Source of the DNA: Histoplasma ohiense
Lineage: Eukaryota > Ascomycota > Eurotiomycetes > Onygenales > Ajellomycetaceae
Length of the DNA: 64,000 nucleotides
Assembly (NCBI GenBank): GCA_017607445.1
Contig: JAEVHH010000003.1
Coordinates: forward strand, 3,658,001 to 3,722,000
Reading direction: 5' to 3'
The notes below the pieces were generated by a model. It saw nothing but the letters and a program-made list of their open reading frames with translations, did no database searches and was not told the origin of the DNA. The translations under genes and the position numbers were made by a program. Numbering within the stretch: the first letter of the stretch is position 1; every line of letters begins with the position of its first letter. Shown here in pieces: positions 1 to 12,227 of this stretch.

Positions 1-3000
1 AGATATGATAGGTCGCCTTGGAGAGTTGATTCAACGTTTCCCAGATACGTTGGGATTCCAAAAGTTCTGGAATCCTCTCTCTCTCTCGCTTCACGCAATT
101 GCATCGATATCCTACAACTGAAGAAGGGCCAGTTCGAGTTCTAAATCTTGCCAGGAGGTCGAGGAACAAAACCCGCCCAAAATATGGCTCAACTTTACCG
201 AGGGCAGAAAGAATACCGAAACTGAAGCTCTTCGCAGGCCAAGTAGCCATGATACTATAGAAAGAAGTTCTGGCAATAGTGACTACAAGTTCTTCCTTGG
301 ATCATCTGGCCATGGAAACCTTTAGCGGAACTTCTTGTCAATGCAAGAATTAACGTGCCAGTTTTGCACTTGTGCCAACTGCTAACTTTGTTTCAACTCA
401 CCAATGGAACAGAAACATCTTCTTCGAATGGCTTCGTTCTGGAACTTGATCTCGTTGGGGAATGTCCAAATGACAAGCCAAATGAGGCGCAACGAGGAAA
501 ATTCTATTCTTGTTAAAAAAAAAGAAACAACTTGTCAATTTGGACAGTTGGCATGGGCAAGTGGGATCGGGCGAAGACCAGTCCAGCCAGAATAAAATAT
601 TCAGAATCAAAAGAGGTTGTTGACTCGATTCCATGGCTGCCTCATCCGTGAGGTGGTGTTTTGCCCCAGAGCGGTGCACAAAACCTGATTTTAGCTCAAG
701 CCATGCTTGAAGCACTGTAATCATGGGCTCAGGCTTTCGTGGCATGACAATGCCACGAATATGGCCGTCAAACTGATATCCAGCTAAGGATGCCAGCTGT
801 TGGGTGGGAAGCAATTCTCATAGGTCTGCCAGCAATCATCATCACATCGCGTTTGATACCTCTCCACTCCTATTTTCAGGTCACTAACCCAATGCATTCT
901 GTCTTCGAAAGTTTGACGCCAATGGACGTTGATATCATATTACTTCAAATCCCAGGTGCCCGTACAAATCGGCCCCACCATTTCGTCCATGTTTTCTTTA
1001 TTTCCCTTTTGGGTTTCTCGAGAGGAAGAGGGCTAACATCCCACCAGCCCCGCCCATTCAACGTGGATATGCGACCTCTTCTTGTCGACTGATTCGTATT
1101 GCACGCATCCTTCAGACGTGCGAGCAGAAGAGTTGAGATATCGAATACTCTTCCTTCTGACAGTTTGCTTTCCGAACACATCCCCTCGAGCGGAAAACTT
1201 AGCTGAAGACATCAGTCGCTTTTCACACTAAGGAGTCGATATATCTTACAAGCTTCCTTGGGTGTGTGGGATGTGGGAATGTCGCTCCCAATTTTTCCAT
1301 TGGTTTTCTGCTGCACGAGTGGCATGCACCTTTTGATTCTTATTTTGCTCTGGCCTCAGTCATGCTTCTTCACTTTTATCGGAATTCGATCAGCGATGCG
1401 GCTGCTGCCGTAAGGAGGGACAGCAATCTAACTTTGAAAAATATAGCCACGCATTGATAACGAAGCTTGGAGGAAAGCGTTCCAAAAAGTGCAATAAGGG
1501 AGAGGGGTGCCCTTGGAGGAAAAATCATCATCTTCCCGTGGGGATGGCTTTGTTAAAACCCCCCCCCCACACAGAATCGCTTTCACTTGTTCAAATGAAT
1601 CCTTGTTAAGGCGAACTCCACTCCTCCTAGCCACCTTCCTTGAGGTCATTCTCATTATTCTTATCTCAGTGTGGAGAGGTAGTGGGAGAACTCTAAAACA
1701 ACAGGTAAAACCAAATAACAAGGAAAGCCGAGGAAATTTACTTTCAAATAGCGGGTTGCAGTTCTGACAGCCCTTTTCAACATGATAAGAACGCGAGGAG
1801 GTAAGAAGCCTCTTTATTTAATTGAGTATTCCGTTTGATAGGTGAAAGTTGAGTGATCTCCCCGCTCCCAAGTTGAGCAGCCCATCGCAAGAATTCAAGC
1901 GATATCTATCTTCTTGGCCGGGATAAACCTCCAGTTGCATGAATTTGCAAATTCGTTCCCAACTTGCCCTCCCTCCCCTCCCTCCTTTACAAATCACAGA
2001 GGTATAGCAAAAAAAAAAAAAAAAAAAAAAAAAGACGGGATGACAAAACGCCCATACGTGCAAACCGACATTACATACATGCCACCAGGTGTGCATTGCA
2101 TATTCCGATGTCCCAAGTTTAGGCCCGCTATCCCACGGACGCCGCACAGCCGGCAGAAGAGACGTTAGGAAGCATCCGCAAATCGGTGGAGTTAAACAGA
2201 ATCTGGCACCCGGCAGTCGTGAAAAATACTGGGCAAGCCCCTCCCATTTGTTGCCGAAATTTTTGGTAGCATTTATTTATTGCGAAAATCAAATAATACC
2301 TGACTGACTGATTTATAGGTAAGGCGGCCACTACGAGGAGCTGGAAGGCGATCCATCCTCTGGGTTATCATGGCATTTTTCAGCTACTTCAGGCTCCACG
2401 GCAAATCGGAGGTTCTAAAAGACGGGAGAATATGGGGGGGGGGGGTACTCCGAGCGGGCCAGGCCGCTCAATCTACGCGCGCATGACAGCATCTTTGGCT
2501 AGGGTCTAGGTAGATCATCAGCTCCATCGGAGCTGAAAAACCTGTCAAAAGTTGTTGGAGTCATTCACAGGCTGCATCCCAGAAGCCACCTGATCAGATA
2601 TCCAGGTATATATCTTGCCGAGCAATCGAAGGTGAGGGAGAAAGTGAGTTGCCCACGGTATGTAAATATGACTGATTTTGAGGAATTTATTTTGAAAAGA
2701 AGGGATGGCATTTCAATGGAGCTGTTCATGGAGCTATGCATCTTGCAGAAAAGGGATATTTCCCTCCCCCCCTGTTCAGTGGCTTGTTCCGCAGAAGAAT
2801 AACTAGATGAGATGTTTACAGGATATCCACGTTTCTGATCGCCAACTGTCAAAGCGCAAAAGCTAAAAAAAAGTTCTCAAGAAACTCACCCAGAGTCATT
2901 TAAGCTGTCAAATGTGATTGATACCCCTGTCCACTTGGAAAACCACTTCCACCCCTGGATAAGGTCTTTACCATGGCCCTCGGATTCGCCGGGTATAGTC

Positions 3001-4101
3001 TCCTGAACTTATGACTCAGGGAGCACGAGCCGGAAGGATTTGCAGGGAGGGTCCCTGCATTCTCAGTTATTTTCCACGGAAATCGCAATGCCATGATAGC
3101 TACGTACAGGTACGGTGCATTTTGAAGGTCGGGGGGATTGATGAGCCGACGACACAAAAACTGAACGCAAGTGCTAAGAGTATGATAAATTCGGTAGTTA
3201 ATAACTAGAGTGGCTTTTAATATGCGCATCAACCCCTGGCAATAATTTGTCTTTTTAACAAGCCAGCCCCCCCCCTTTCAAACAAACGTTCTCCCGCCCT
3301 TGTGGGAAAAATCTTAGCTAGCTCGTTACCTTGCCAGGCAAAAAGTGTCTAGGCTTCCTGTCACTGCATCATGTAGGAACAAAAGTTCTGTCAACAACAT
3401 TCAGCGTAGAGACAAAGAAATTAAATGTCCAAAGAATAGATTCACAATAAATAAACTTTCTTCAAGCACATGCACGGCGCACATATTACACGACTGGATA
3501 TCCATGGATAGATATCTAAGTTCCCCAGCCGTCAAACTATCTTGTCTACTATTCTGTACTCCTGCATACAAAGTAGAACCCGGCAGCATCTCGCACGTCC
3601 AGGAGAGGAGAGGTGATTCTTTTTGGCTTTTTTTTTTTTTTCCCTCTCCTCAAACTTTCAATAACCTTGGCAAGATCAGAACTTAGACAAGCAGAGAAAG
3701 TGCTATATAGCTAGTCAAATAAGGTAGAAATTGACAAATCCGCAGGGAGTTCGTTCGGATCTCCGAGGTTTTTGTGCTCTGAAAAGAAAAGGGCCCCCTC
3801 CCCCGCCCAAATGGGGTAATAGAGCCGTTGACGCAATGGTCAGATGAGTATAGATGTACATGTAGGTTGGTAAGTTTCGGGGGTGGGGGCATGGAGATTT
3901 TTTTTAAGGCTGGCGGATGCTTTTGTTTGGTGGGACCTTGAACTTAACTTAGTTATTTTGTGTTGTTTAGCTAAATACTTTAACTACTGTACGATTGATT
4001 GCTACCTTTGCGCTCTTCTCTTGAGCAGGACAAAATATCAACGACCATTCCTATCTCAGCAAAGGATCCGTGGAAACGGAGAAGGTAGTAGTCGCCGCCA
4101 T

Positions 4102-4140
4102 CAACTTCTTCAACTTCTTCAACTTCTTCAACTTCTTCAG
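4102..4140. repeat. 9-bp minisatellite, CAACTTCTT unit
   Basis: The unit CAACTTCTT is repeated four times in tandem without change, then degenerates into CTTCAGG. It lies in a frame that would encode Leu-Leu-Gln repeats, but no surrounding gene is supported. Confidence 0.85.
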
Positions 4141-4658
4141 GAAGTAAAAATCCCATCGAATGAGATCCTCAAACCCCTCGGGGACCTGTAACGATAACTA
4201 GTTTATCTCCCTTGCGTACATGCACATGCAGGATCACCATCGAACCTCCCCTGCTCTGCTTCCTCATGTCACTCTGTACCTACATAAATCGAATGTAGTG
4301 ACAGGCGACACGCTCCTATACTCCCTTTTTCCTGTTGCTCTACCATTGTGTACACACAGAGAAGGGCGATTCGCAGATAGTTCGTTGCCCCACGGGCCAC
4401 TGGCTCATATGTACTAGTACTCTGTGCAACAAGTATCAATACAGCCGCAGCTTTTCTTCTCTAGCTATACCTGTGCTCCCTCAACTCACCTGGAACTACC
4501 CGAGCAGGCGGAAGTAGGATCCCTTCAAGACTACCAGCTACCAACCACCATACCCGCTCTGCACTCTCCGGGGCCCAACAAACCCCCGTCCATCGGGCCT
4601 GGTCAAAACTTCGAAGAGCGTCAGCTCGAGTCGAGTCACGCATGCTCCCGATCTCAGA

Positions 4659-4660
<2 letters not shown>

Positions 4661-4691
<31 letters not shown>
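4661..4691. repeat. Long poly-A tract
   Basis: About 31 consecutive A residues. It is one of at least ten long A or T runs in the window (others near 2010, 5059, 5193, 9930, 16670, 20772, 22391, 23513, 41702 and 63126). All but the one in the homeobox intron are intergenic or in untranslated sequence. Such tracts exclude nucleosomes and are prone to length errors in assemblies. Confidence 0.9.
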
Positions 4692-4694
<3 letters not shown>

Positions 4695-5187
4695 CCTTAC
4701 TCCTCAGCGCGATGCATGGCTAAACCAGTATCACCAACGCCGCAGTAACGAAGAACGGTAAACTGAACGAGATTTTTATTAGGAAGAGCAGAAAGAAAAA
4801 GGAGCTCGCACGCTAGCCAGCGACCGGCCAGTTCCCCCTTGCCCCCGTCTCCTCCCCAAGCTCCCCCTTGTGCTACCTCCAGTTTGTGTGATCGTAGTGA
4901 TGGCCGCGTGTAAAAATGGTCTCTAGCGTACAGACAGGTACAGTACAATACTGCGTCCATAGATCGGAGATCGGATGAACTGGGGAAGGGGAAACTCTTA
5001 CACCAATATCTCAGGCATATATATGTATAGATAGAAATATATTAAAATAGAAATTTAAAAAAAAAAAAAAAAAAAAAATCCAGATTCGAGAACGAAACGA
5101 AACCTCGATGAGCAACTGGGAACTTGCACCTGTTGCGCCGCAGCCTGAACGAATATGAATATCAAAAACATTCTTTCTCCATGTTAC

Positions 5188-5219
<32 letters not shown>

Positions 5220-6741
5220 GGAATTATTTTTCCATCTCTCCCTTTTGCCACTCTCTCCAAATTTACACAAGATCTCGGGATCCAAGCTCACCTCAGCTAG
5301 CCAAATCAGGAACCTCAAGGGAAGACTGGAGCAATGGGGTCCATGGCAGGCGATCCAACCAACCCACTTCTTATCCGTTGAAGGGAAACGGGGCTTCAGT
5401 GGGCTTGGTATGTACACATCGCTCGCTGGTTCCAGGCACCCACACACCCCCAGCCCGGTTTTAAAGGTGGAAGTCAAGGAGAGGGGGAAAGAAAAAGGAA
5501 AAATCCCCGCGCGCTTGTTGCTTTTTTTTTTTTTTCTTTTCCTTTTGGTTGTTGATAACCATAGTTTCTTTAACTTACCAAAAAGTTAGGTGAAGGAAGG
5601 AGTTGAAAAAGGCGAGGAAGAATAGCAAACAATAGGCGCTTTGCTCGAGTTCCAGAGAGGAGGTTCTCAAGGCCTCAGGACGGAGAAAGCATCGCCGCAA
5701 AAATCAGAAGACAGGTAGAATGGATGAAAAATCGAAAACCAAATACCAAAGCAAATGGGTGAAAGCGGGAAGATCGGGCCAGACGAGCGATTCACAAGCT
5801 CCATGACTTCGGGAAGGACCAGGGCAAAACTACGGAGGTCGCACCCAATCTTGTTTCGATCAGCATTTGAGGCGTTTCCTAGGGGTATACTTAGTGGGCT
5901 TTGACGGGGATTAATGCTGAGGGAGTTCGGCGAGGCGTTCGTTTGTGGTGGTTACCTCTTTTTCTTTTTTTTCCTTTTTTTTGCGGGGTAACTCAGCGAA
6001 AGCCCAGTGTCTTTTGTCTTGCTAAGTTGCAGTTTGGTGGTTCGGTCATGAAGCCCCTTGTCTTCAAAACATGGGGGAAAATCTTGTCGCAAGGGCGAGT
6101 TTGGAATCTATTGTCTTGGGATCCTGAAGAAGCGATATTGGGTTTCATGAACTTTGTCGAGCAAGGCATGGAACGCGACGGCATAAATCTGCACTGGGCA
6201 AGTTTCTGTGGAGGCAACTTGCAAGAGATGGAGTTTGAATGCGATCGTGCTGTGATTGGGTGGGAGGGGAAGAGCTCTAATTTCCCTGCATCACTTACTG
6301 GGGAGAGCAGGTTGGAGGACTAACACTCAACGCAGAAATAATTATGTCTGTAGGGTCAATGCATTCGAAGCGAAGTAAAGGGCGAAACTTGTTCTCTCAG
6401 GCTGTCACTAAAAAGTACATTTTCAAGCACAAGCACCAAAATAACAATTTTTTTTGGGGGGGTACGGGGTGGTGCACAGTGATGTATTCTATCGCCCATT
6501 GAGCATGCAATCTTTGCAGAGGCTGAGGGGGACACACCAGCCAGGGCTTCGTTTCTTTTGGTTTTCTCGTTTCCTGTCACCCTGTAATCTGTACCGATAA
6601 ACTTATTGCGCAAACGCAAGGGAACAGGGATATATTTCGTCTTCATGCCGCGCACCAAAGCATATCCTTCCCTGTCGGGTGGAGCTTTTGCACTTGTTGG
6701 AGTGATTAACGATCCCCAGCGCCTAACCGTGCACTGGTGCC

Positions 6742-6786
6742 TGTACATGTATGTACGGTACATGTACATGTACATGTACTGTACAT
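6742..6786. repeat. GTAC/CATG-rich self-complementary cluster
   Basis: About 45 bp composed almost wholly of overlapping TGTACA, GTACAT and CATGTA units. The stretch is largely self-complementary and could extrude as a hairpin or serve as clustered palindromic protein sites. Related GTAC-rich sequence recurs at 8843-9023, 17544-17813 and 22827-22848. Confidence 0.8.
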
Positions 6787-7694
6787 GAATGCAAGTATGC
6801 CTGGGGGAACAGGCCTTGCCGTGCCGAGTAGGACAAGCGAAGGAGATAAAGAGCCCTTGATGGGGCATGTGCAGACAATGCGCGCACCGCCTCTCCCCAC
6901 CCATCATCCTCCCTCCCTGATCCCCCAAGGCCAAGCCGCTGGCAAACTATGCGCGTCGAATCATAGCCGAGCAATAGCGGCAGTGCCATTCATCGGCCAT
7001 TTTCACCTCGCATCGGGGAAACCTTCATGCATGGTGAATCAAGCCCGGCGATCGCTGATAGGACAGTGTAGGATGCAGACTAAGGGGTGGTGTCTTTCTT
7101 GCCTATTCTGTCCATCCCAGCCAAAGGGACAAAGTGCAGCGCGTGCGAGTTGGAGTTGGAGTTGGAGGTGGGGGGGGGTTGGGAAAAAGAAAGGAAAAGG
7201 AAAAAGGAAAATAGCCCAACCGTCGGAAACCAGCAAGTTCCGAAAAGAAAAAGAAAGCCAGGTGAACTTTTGGAGGTCCATGGTGTTTGTAGATTGTGCA
7301 GCACATTTCCTTCAGTGGTGGTTTTATCCGTGGAGAGAGAGTAGAAGGTCTTTTTTGGAGATGAGACTCCCCCAAAACCCTGTCATAATGAGTCGGCCTA
7401 AACACAACCAAAAAAGTAAAATAATTGGAAAAAAAGAATCATCTGACAAAATCTGTTCTTCGTTGACTTTCCCTCTTCCGTCAATCCCGTTAGAACCTGA
7501 ACTTCGAACCCGAAGTTAGCTGCGTCGGGATTCTCCAATCAGGGTAGATAAAGGCCGCCGTTTCGTTGGTACAATCCAAGGTCTCGAGGAAAATTAAACT
7601 CTCGAGTCGAAGTGGCCTTTCTTTGCCTTTGTTTCCTGATCGCCATTCTTATTGCTTAGTACTTCGAAGCAAGAGACAAGAGATCACCGTAGCT

Positions 7695-7716
7695 TGTGTG
7701 TGTGTGTGTGTGTGTG
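7695..7716. repeat. (TG)11 microsatellite
   Basis: Eleven uninterrupted TG dinucleotides in non-coding sequence about 2 kb upstream of the RSC7 start codon. Confidence 0.95.
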
Positions 7717-8710
7717 TTGGGAAGCAGAGAACAACAAGAGAACAAGAAAAAAAGCAACAAAAAGCACTGAAGTTAACCACTGTCCCAATACCCTGCCGGC
7801 CATCCAGTTAAAGCACGGCGTCCCCCTCCTGGTTGGTTCCTCGATATCTACTCGTCCGCAGTCCAGATACAGATACAGATTACTCCATCGTATGTTCTGC
7901 GTGCTGCGGAGAGCACCGTTCTCAACCACTGCTCAACCCCTCCTTGTGGCTGTGAGCTTTGCCCTGTGCCTCCTCGTACTAACCTTCCCCCGGCGCGTCC
8001 TCCTGCTCCAGTCATCCCTGTTTCCCTGCTCCCCGCCTGGCTCCCACTGCTCTTGTTCCCTGGAACTCCAACCGACTTGGCCTGTCCTCGCCGCCTTGTG
8101 CCGCCCGCCGCGAGACCCAGTACGGAGTAACTCGACCTTGCTCGGCCCCCCAGTCCCAGCCAGCACCCAGTGACCCCAGGCCAATCAACCACCGTCAACT
8201 TGAATTCTCGTCCCCAGATTTTCGATTTGCACCGTGCAGGGTCCATTCCCTTCCGTTTCCCCCACCCCATACAGACTCCCGTTCCTCCCTCTTCCAACCC
8301 GCTCACCGCTTCCTAGCCTATCAACGGTGAAGCTGGCGACTTGATTTCCATTCTTCCAAGGTTTTTGCCTTTCCGCCGCCGCCCTACTCGATTCGGATTG
8401 TTCTGCCGATTCCGAGCGCTGCACTCCTGAGGCGAGGAAGAGGGTCCTAACTAACTACTGCGTAATATCCACCCCTCAAGCAGACCGATCCTGCGCTAAG
8501 ACGAGAAAGGGAAGCGGAAGACCTTGACTGACTGAGGAAGCACAGGAGAACAGGAGAAGCCCTCTGGAGAAGAAGACGAAAGAAGGAAAGAAAGGATGCC
8601 ACTCTGCCCCGTGTATACATGTTACTTATATTGTTTATTATCGTCCCCTTATAACCTCACCAGGTCCATCTCCCCTTTAAACCTCCTCTTGCTCTATCTA
8701 CCCTATCCTC

Positions 8711-8742
8711 GTGCCCTGTGCCCTATGCCCTGTGCCCTAACC
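8711..8742. repeat. 7-bp tandem repeat ending in CCCTAACCCT
   Basis: Four successive units of the form GTGCCCT, GTGCCCT, ATGCCCT and GTGCCCT are followed by AACCCT. The final ten bases, CCCTAACCCT, resemble the canonical telomere repeat by chance or descent, but only one and a half units are present. Confidence 0.8.
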
Positions 8743-9694
8743 CTCACACCTCCTTCCGAACTGGGCCGGAACTAGGGCTTCTGCGAGCTGTGCTGACTCA
8801 GACCCAGCAGAGCCGCACCACGGCCACTGACTAAGCTCAGCTGACCGTACCTTGCCCGCGTACCGTGCCGTAAACTTACGCTGACCGTACCTGTACCGTT
8901 CCCATACCCCCCGACCGTACGCTCCCAGCGCACCAGAGTGCCCGGCCGGCCGTCCCCATCCTACCCTTGGTCTTGTCATCCGCTTACCTTGCCTGTTCCT
9001 TACTGTTACCTCCGTACCGTACGTCGTTTACCTCTATCGTCATCGTTTTTTCATCCGCTTCGACTGGGCGCTGCTCGGCTTCGTCGACCTCAAACCTCCA
9101 TCCGCAGTTCGCCCATCGCCCATCGCCCATCACCATAATACCCCATCCCACACCCACACCCCACACCCGGGCGTCCTCTCATGTGGCCCCCTCGTTCTTC
9201 GCCTCCGTGCCCGGCCAAGCGAATCCGCTGCTAAACGCGATATTCGCGCCCGCTAAAATCGGCTTCCTGGGTTCCTTTGTCGCCGCCTTTGCGCGCAGCT
9301 CAGGTGCAGCTCCCCTCTGCAACCTCATCGCACCGTTGAGGAAGGATCTTCTCCACCCGCGTCGCATCGTGTGCGTCGCCAACACATCACCAGCCACCCA
9401 GGCTCTATCCCACTGGCCTCATTTTCACGCCTCACATCGCAACTGGATTCTTCACTGGCCTTAGCTGCCGTTCCCTGCTTACATATCGCTCCTTTCGTCG
9501 CATTTTCCTTCAAACCCGTCCGGCGTCCCTAACTCCATTCGTCGTTTCGTCTCCACCACTCAGAAACCCCGGGCCTCGCGGTTGTCTGGTTCAGCCGATA
9601 TTGTCGCGCCTCGAGCGAACGATCCAGCTCTTTTTCTAACTCTATCGATCCTTTGGCTGGCCTGCTCCATCCCCTCTCCTCCAAGTGAGCAGAC

Positions 9695-12227
9695 ATGTAT
9701 ACCGCTCAACATCCCGTTTCCACCCCGATGAACGGCATGGGTTCCGATCTGATCGATGGCTCCGGCACCATCAACCCTGCTGCTCTGAACACGCCTGGTA
9801 GTAGCCTCCCTTCGCTGGTCGCGATTTTCTCTTTCTTCTCATTCTCCCTTGGCCCTCTCGATCGCTCTTTGGTCGCGGATATCTAGTCGCTTTGGCTGAA
9901 TCCTCCCCTCTCTTCCCCAAAAAAAACAAAAAAAAAAAAAAAAAAAAAATTTAATTTTTTCCCATTTCAACCTTCGATCTTCTTGATTCCGTGTTCAGCA
10001 CTATGACAAGATTATTCTTAATATAATGCTAACTCCCATATATCAGCTACTGTTTCGCAATCTGGTCTTTCCGATCCTTCCACAATCACTACCTCCAATG
10101 TCCACCCTAGCGCAAGCCCAAGAGGCACAAAACGAAGTAGGCCAACGGAACATTATGGCGATCAGCCCGCAGAAGGCGAAGTAGAGGATGGTATGTTTCC
10201 GTCATTTCTTTTCTGGCATTCCAACCTATGTAGCTTCCAGTCCTCTTCCCATATCTCACTTTATTTATACAGTACCGGATGATCATGGCCGTCGCAAACG
10301 AGGCCGGCCGCCCAAGACGCCCAAAGCCTCGTCATCAACAAACCTCGCTCCCACCCCAGCAGCGCAAAGGCCGAAATCATCCCCTTCCCAAACACAGATT
10401 TCTCAACTCCCTCCGCAACCCATCCCACAGAATACCGCGAACCCCGCACAGACGTCTCCGCCAGCAAAAACCACTCCCACAAAGTCGCTGGTCAAGGCAC
10501 TACCTACCGTCAGAGACCACACCACTGACCAACTAGGGGAAGAAGGGGATGAATATATCCCGAAAGAATTTGACGAGAATGGCGAGAAGAAAGTCGACGC
10601 GCTGGGATACCCACAGGACAAACGCAAGTATAAATGCAGGACCTTTTGTGTCCCAAACCGCGGCAAAAAACTCTTCATGCTGGCCACGGAATGTGCTAGA
10701 GTTCTGGGATATCGAGACTCTTATCTCCTCTTTAACAAGAATAGATCGCTTTATAAAATCATTGCGAGCCAAGAAGAGAAGGATTCCTTGATCCAGCAGG
10801 ACATTTTGCCCTACTCCTATCGCTCTCGACAGATCGCGATTGTGACGGCGAGATCCATGTTTCGGCAATTTGGCAGCAGGGTAATTCTCGAGGGACGCCG
10901 CGTTCGCGATGATTACTGGGAGAGCAAGGCGCGAAAGCAAGGCTTTACCGAAGATGATATGGCGGGTGAGAAAAGACCAGGAGCTGCCAAGGCCAGGGAT
11001 GCCGCTGCTGCTGAAGCTGCAAATGCAGGATTGATACCAAATCTGGGTCAAAGCGATATCATATATAGCAACGGACCACGTATCGACGGCATCCCGCCCG
11101 ACATGCCTCCCCATCCAGCGAGTCTAAATCCTCTTCCCATGATCCACTTGGCGCCAGCGGATGACCCTCGGCTGAGAGAGTTCAACTCCATACCGCGACG
11201 TAGACAGGAACCCACAGGGCAACCATTCCACGATCGTACCCAACCTAGCAGTGGTGCAGAAATAATGAACCAGGCAACTCATACTGCTGATTTTAGCAAG
11301 ATTTTAAATCAGCAGCGTGGATATCGTGCGAAAGGACTTGAAGAACACTGGAATAAGAAGCGTGAAACTCCCGTTCCGAGTCAATCGCCAGTTGTCCAGG
11401 TCGAGCAGACCCTGGGTGTGCCTCAGTCCCTCCAATCACCACAAATGACATCTAGTATCATCAATGCGAACCAGCACCCAAGCGTTCTACCTCACACACA
11501 AATGATGACTCCTCAACAATCCTATTCTCAGCCTTCCCATCAACAGACCTCCATATCCCAATCTCCGCTGCGAGGAATGCCCCAGGGAATGCGCCCTGAC
11601 CAGCTTCAGCATCGCTCATCTAGCATCTCTCTTGCTTCTCCAAGCCCAAGTCAATCTTCACCATATCCTTACTCTCAAAATCCACAGCTCTGGGGCCAGC
11701 CACCTCCCCAGCCACAGCCATCTCCTCTGTCTACTTCCCACTCGATTGGAATGTCACAATACGTTCCACAGATGCACCCGCAACAACAACAACAACAATC
11801 CCCTTCCCCACATCTTCAAAACACACAACCACTACACCCTTCTCAGTCTCCACGCCATCAACACCGTGTTCCACCATCACAGCTTCACGCACAATCCCCA
11901 TCCCACCACCACCAGCAGCAGCAGCAGCAGCAACAACAACAACAGCAACAGCAACAGAATTTTGCCGCGATGGGTTATCCGGGTGTTTCCGCAGCTGCGT
12001 ATTCCAACATGGCTGCTGCTCGCACTATATACCCATCGTCGCATGGCATGGCTGGCTCACAGCAATACATGTCCGCGCCTCATCAACAACCATCGGCAAT
12101 GAGTATGGGCATGGGTACCAGCGCTTCCATACCAGGATGGCCCAGCACCACCACCGGAGGATCGCTGCAACCTGGTGGGCAGCCACAACCGGGTTCAGGG
12201 CAGAGCGGCTGGCCATCAACGTATTGA
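9695..12227 (+). CDS. rsc7: Chromatin remodelling complex subunit Rsc7/Npl6-like
   Basis: Probable subunit of the RSC/SWI-SNF family of ATP-dependent nucleosome remodellers, acting in the nucleus. Three exons are proposed: 9695-9797, 10047-10190 and 10273-12227, giving 733 residues. Frames close at both junctions, and a GCTAAC branch site precedes the first acceptor. The Rsc7/Swp82 domain lies at about residues 170-310, with conserved stretches KYKCRTFCVPNRGKKLFMLA and RVILEGRRVRDDYW. An AT-hook-like RGRPPK lies near residue 92, straight after the second junction. The C-terminal half is Gln/Pro/Ser-rich and disordered, with a long polyQ run. The gene converges with the homeobox gene at 14745-17067. 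Family assignment is firm; which remodeller holds it is inferred. Confidence 0.92.
11911..11957 (+). repeat. CAG/CAA polyglutamine tract in RSC7
   Basis: Mixed CAG and CAA codons encode about 16 consecutive glutamines, after a short His run, in the disordered C-terminal half of the Rsc7-like protein. The codon mixing should make it more stable than a pure CAG array. A second, shorter CAA run lies near 11790. Confidence 0.9.

Larger units (their letters stand above)
1..7680. other. Gene-poor region, no supported gene
   Basis: No open reading frame here resembles a protein family I know, and no set of frames joins through plausible introns. The region holds homopolymer runs (A around 2010-2033, A around 4661-4691, A around 5059-5079, T around 5193-5219), short G or C runs, a 9-bp minisatellite near 4102 and a GTAC-rich palindromic cluster at 6742-6786. 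The longest frames (for example 5901-6323 plus, 140 codons) contain homopolymer-encoded stretches and are probably chance. Lineage-specific or non-coding genes cannot be excluded. Confidence 0.6.
7681..9694 (+). promoter_or_regulatory. Pyrimidine-rich upstream/leader region of the RSC7 gene
   Basis: This 2 kb is strongly C/T-biased on the plus strand and has no recognisable gene. It contains a 7-bp tandem repeat at 8711-8742, GACCGTAC repeats at 8843-8850, 8883-8890 and 8913-8920, and CCGTACCGTACG near 9013-9024. The composition, and its continuation right up to the start codon at 9695, suggest promoter plus a long 5' leader. A frame at 8967-9464 (165 codons) is open but low-complexity and is not called a gene. 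The transcription start cannot be placed. Confidence 0.5.

Noticed and set aside
5901..6323. 140-codon plus-strand ORF
   Set aside because: Partly encoded by T runs, no family resemblance and no supporting splice structure.
6356..7519. Overlapping long frames on both strands (192 and 260 codons)
   Set aside because: They run through the CATGTA array and the A/G-rich run, giving repeat-encoded residues; a chance product of composition.
8967..9464. 165-codon plus-strand ORF
   Set aside because: Pyrimidine-driven Ser/Pro/His composition, no domain, and it lies in the probable RSC7 leader.
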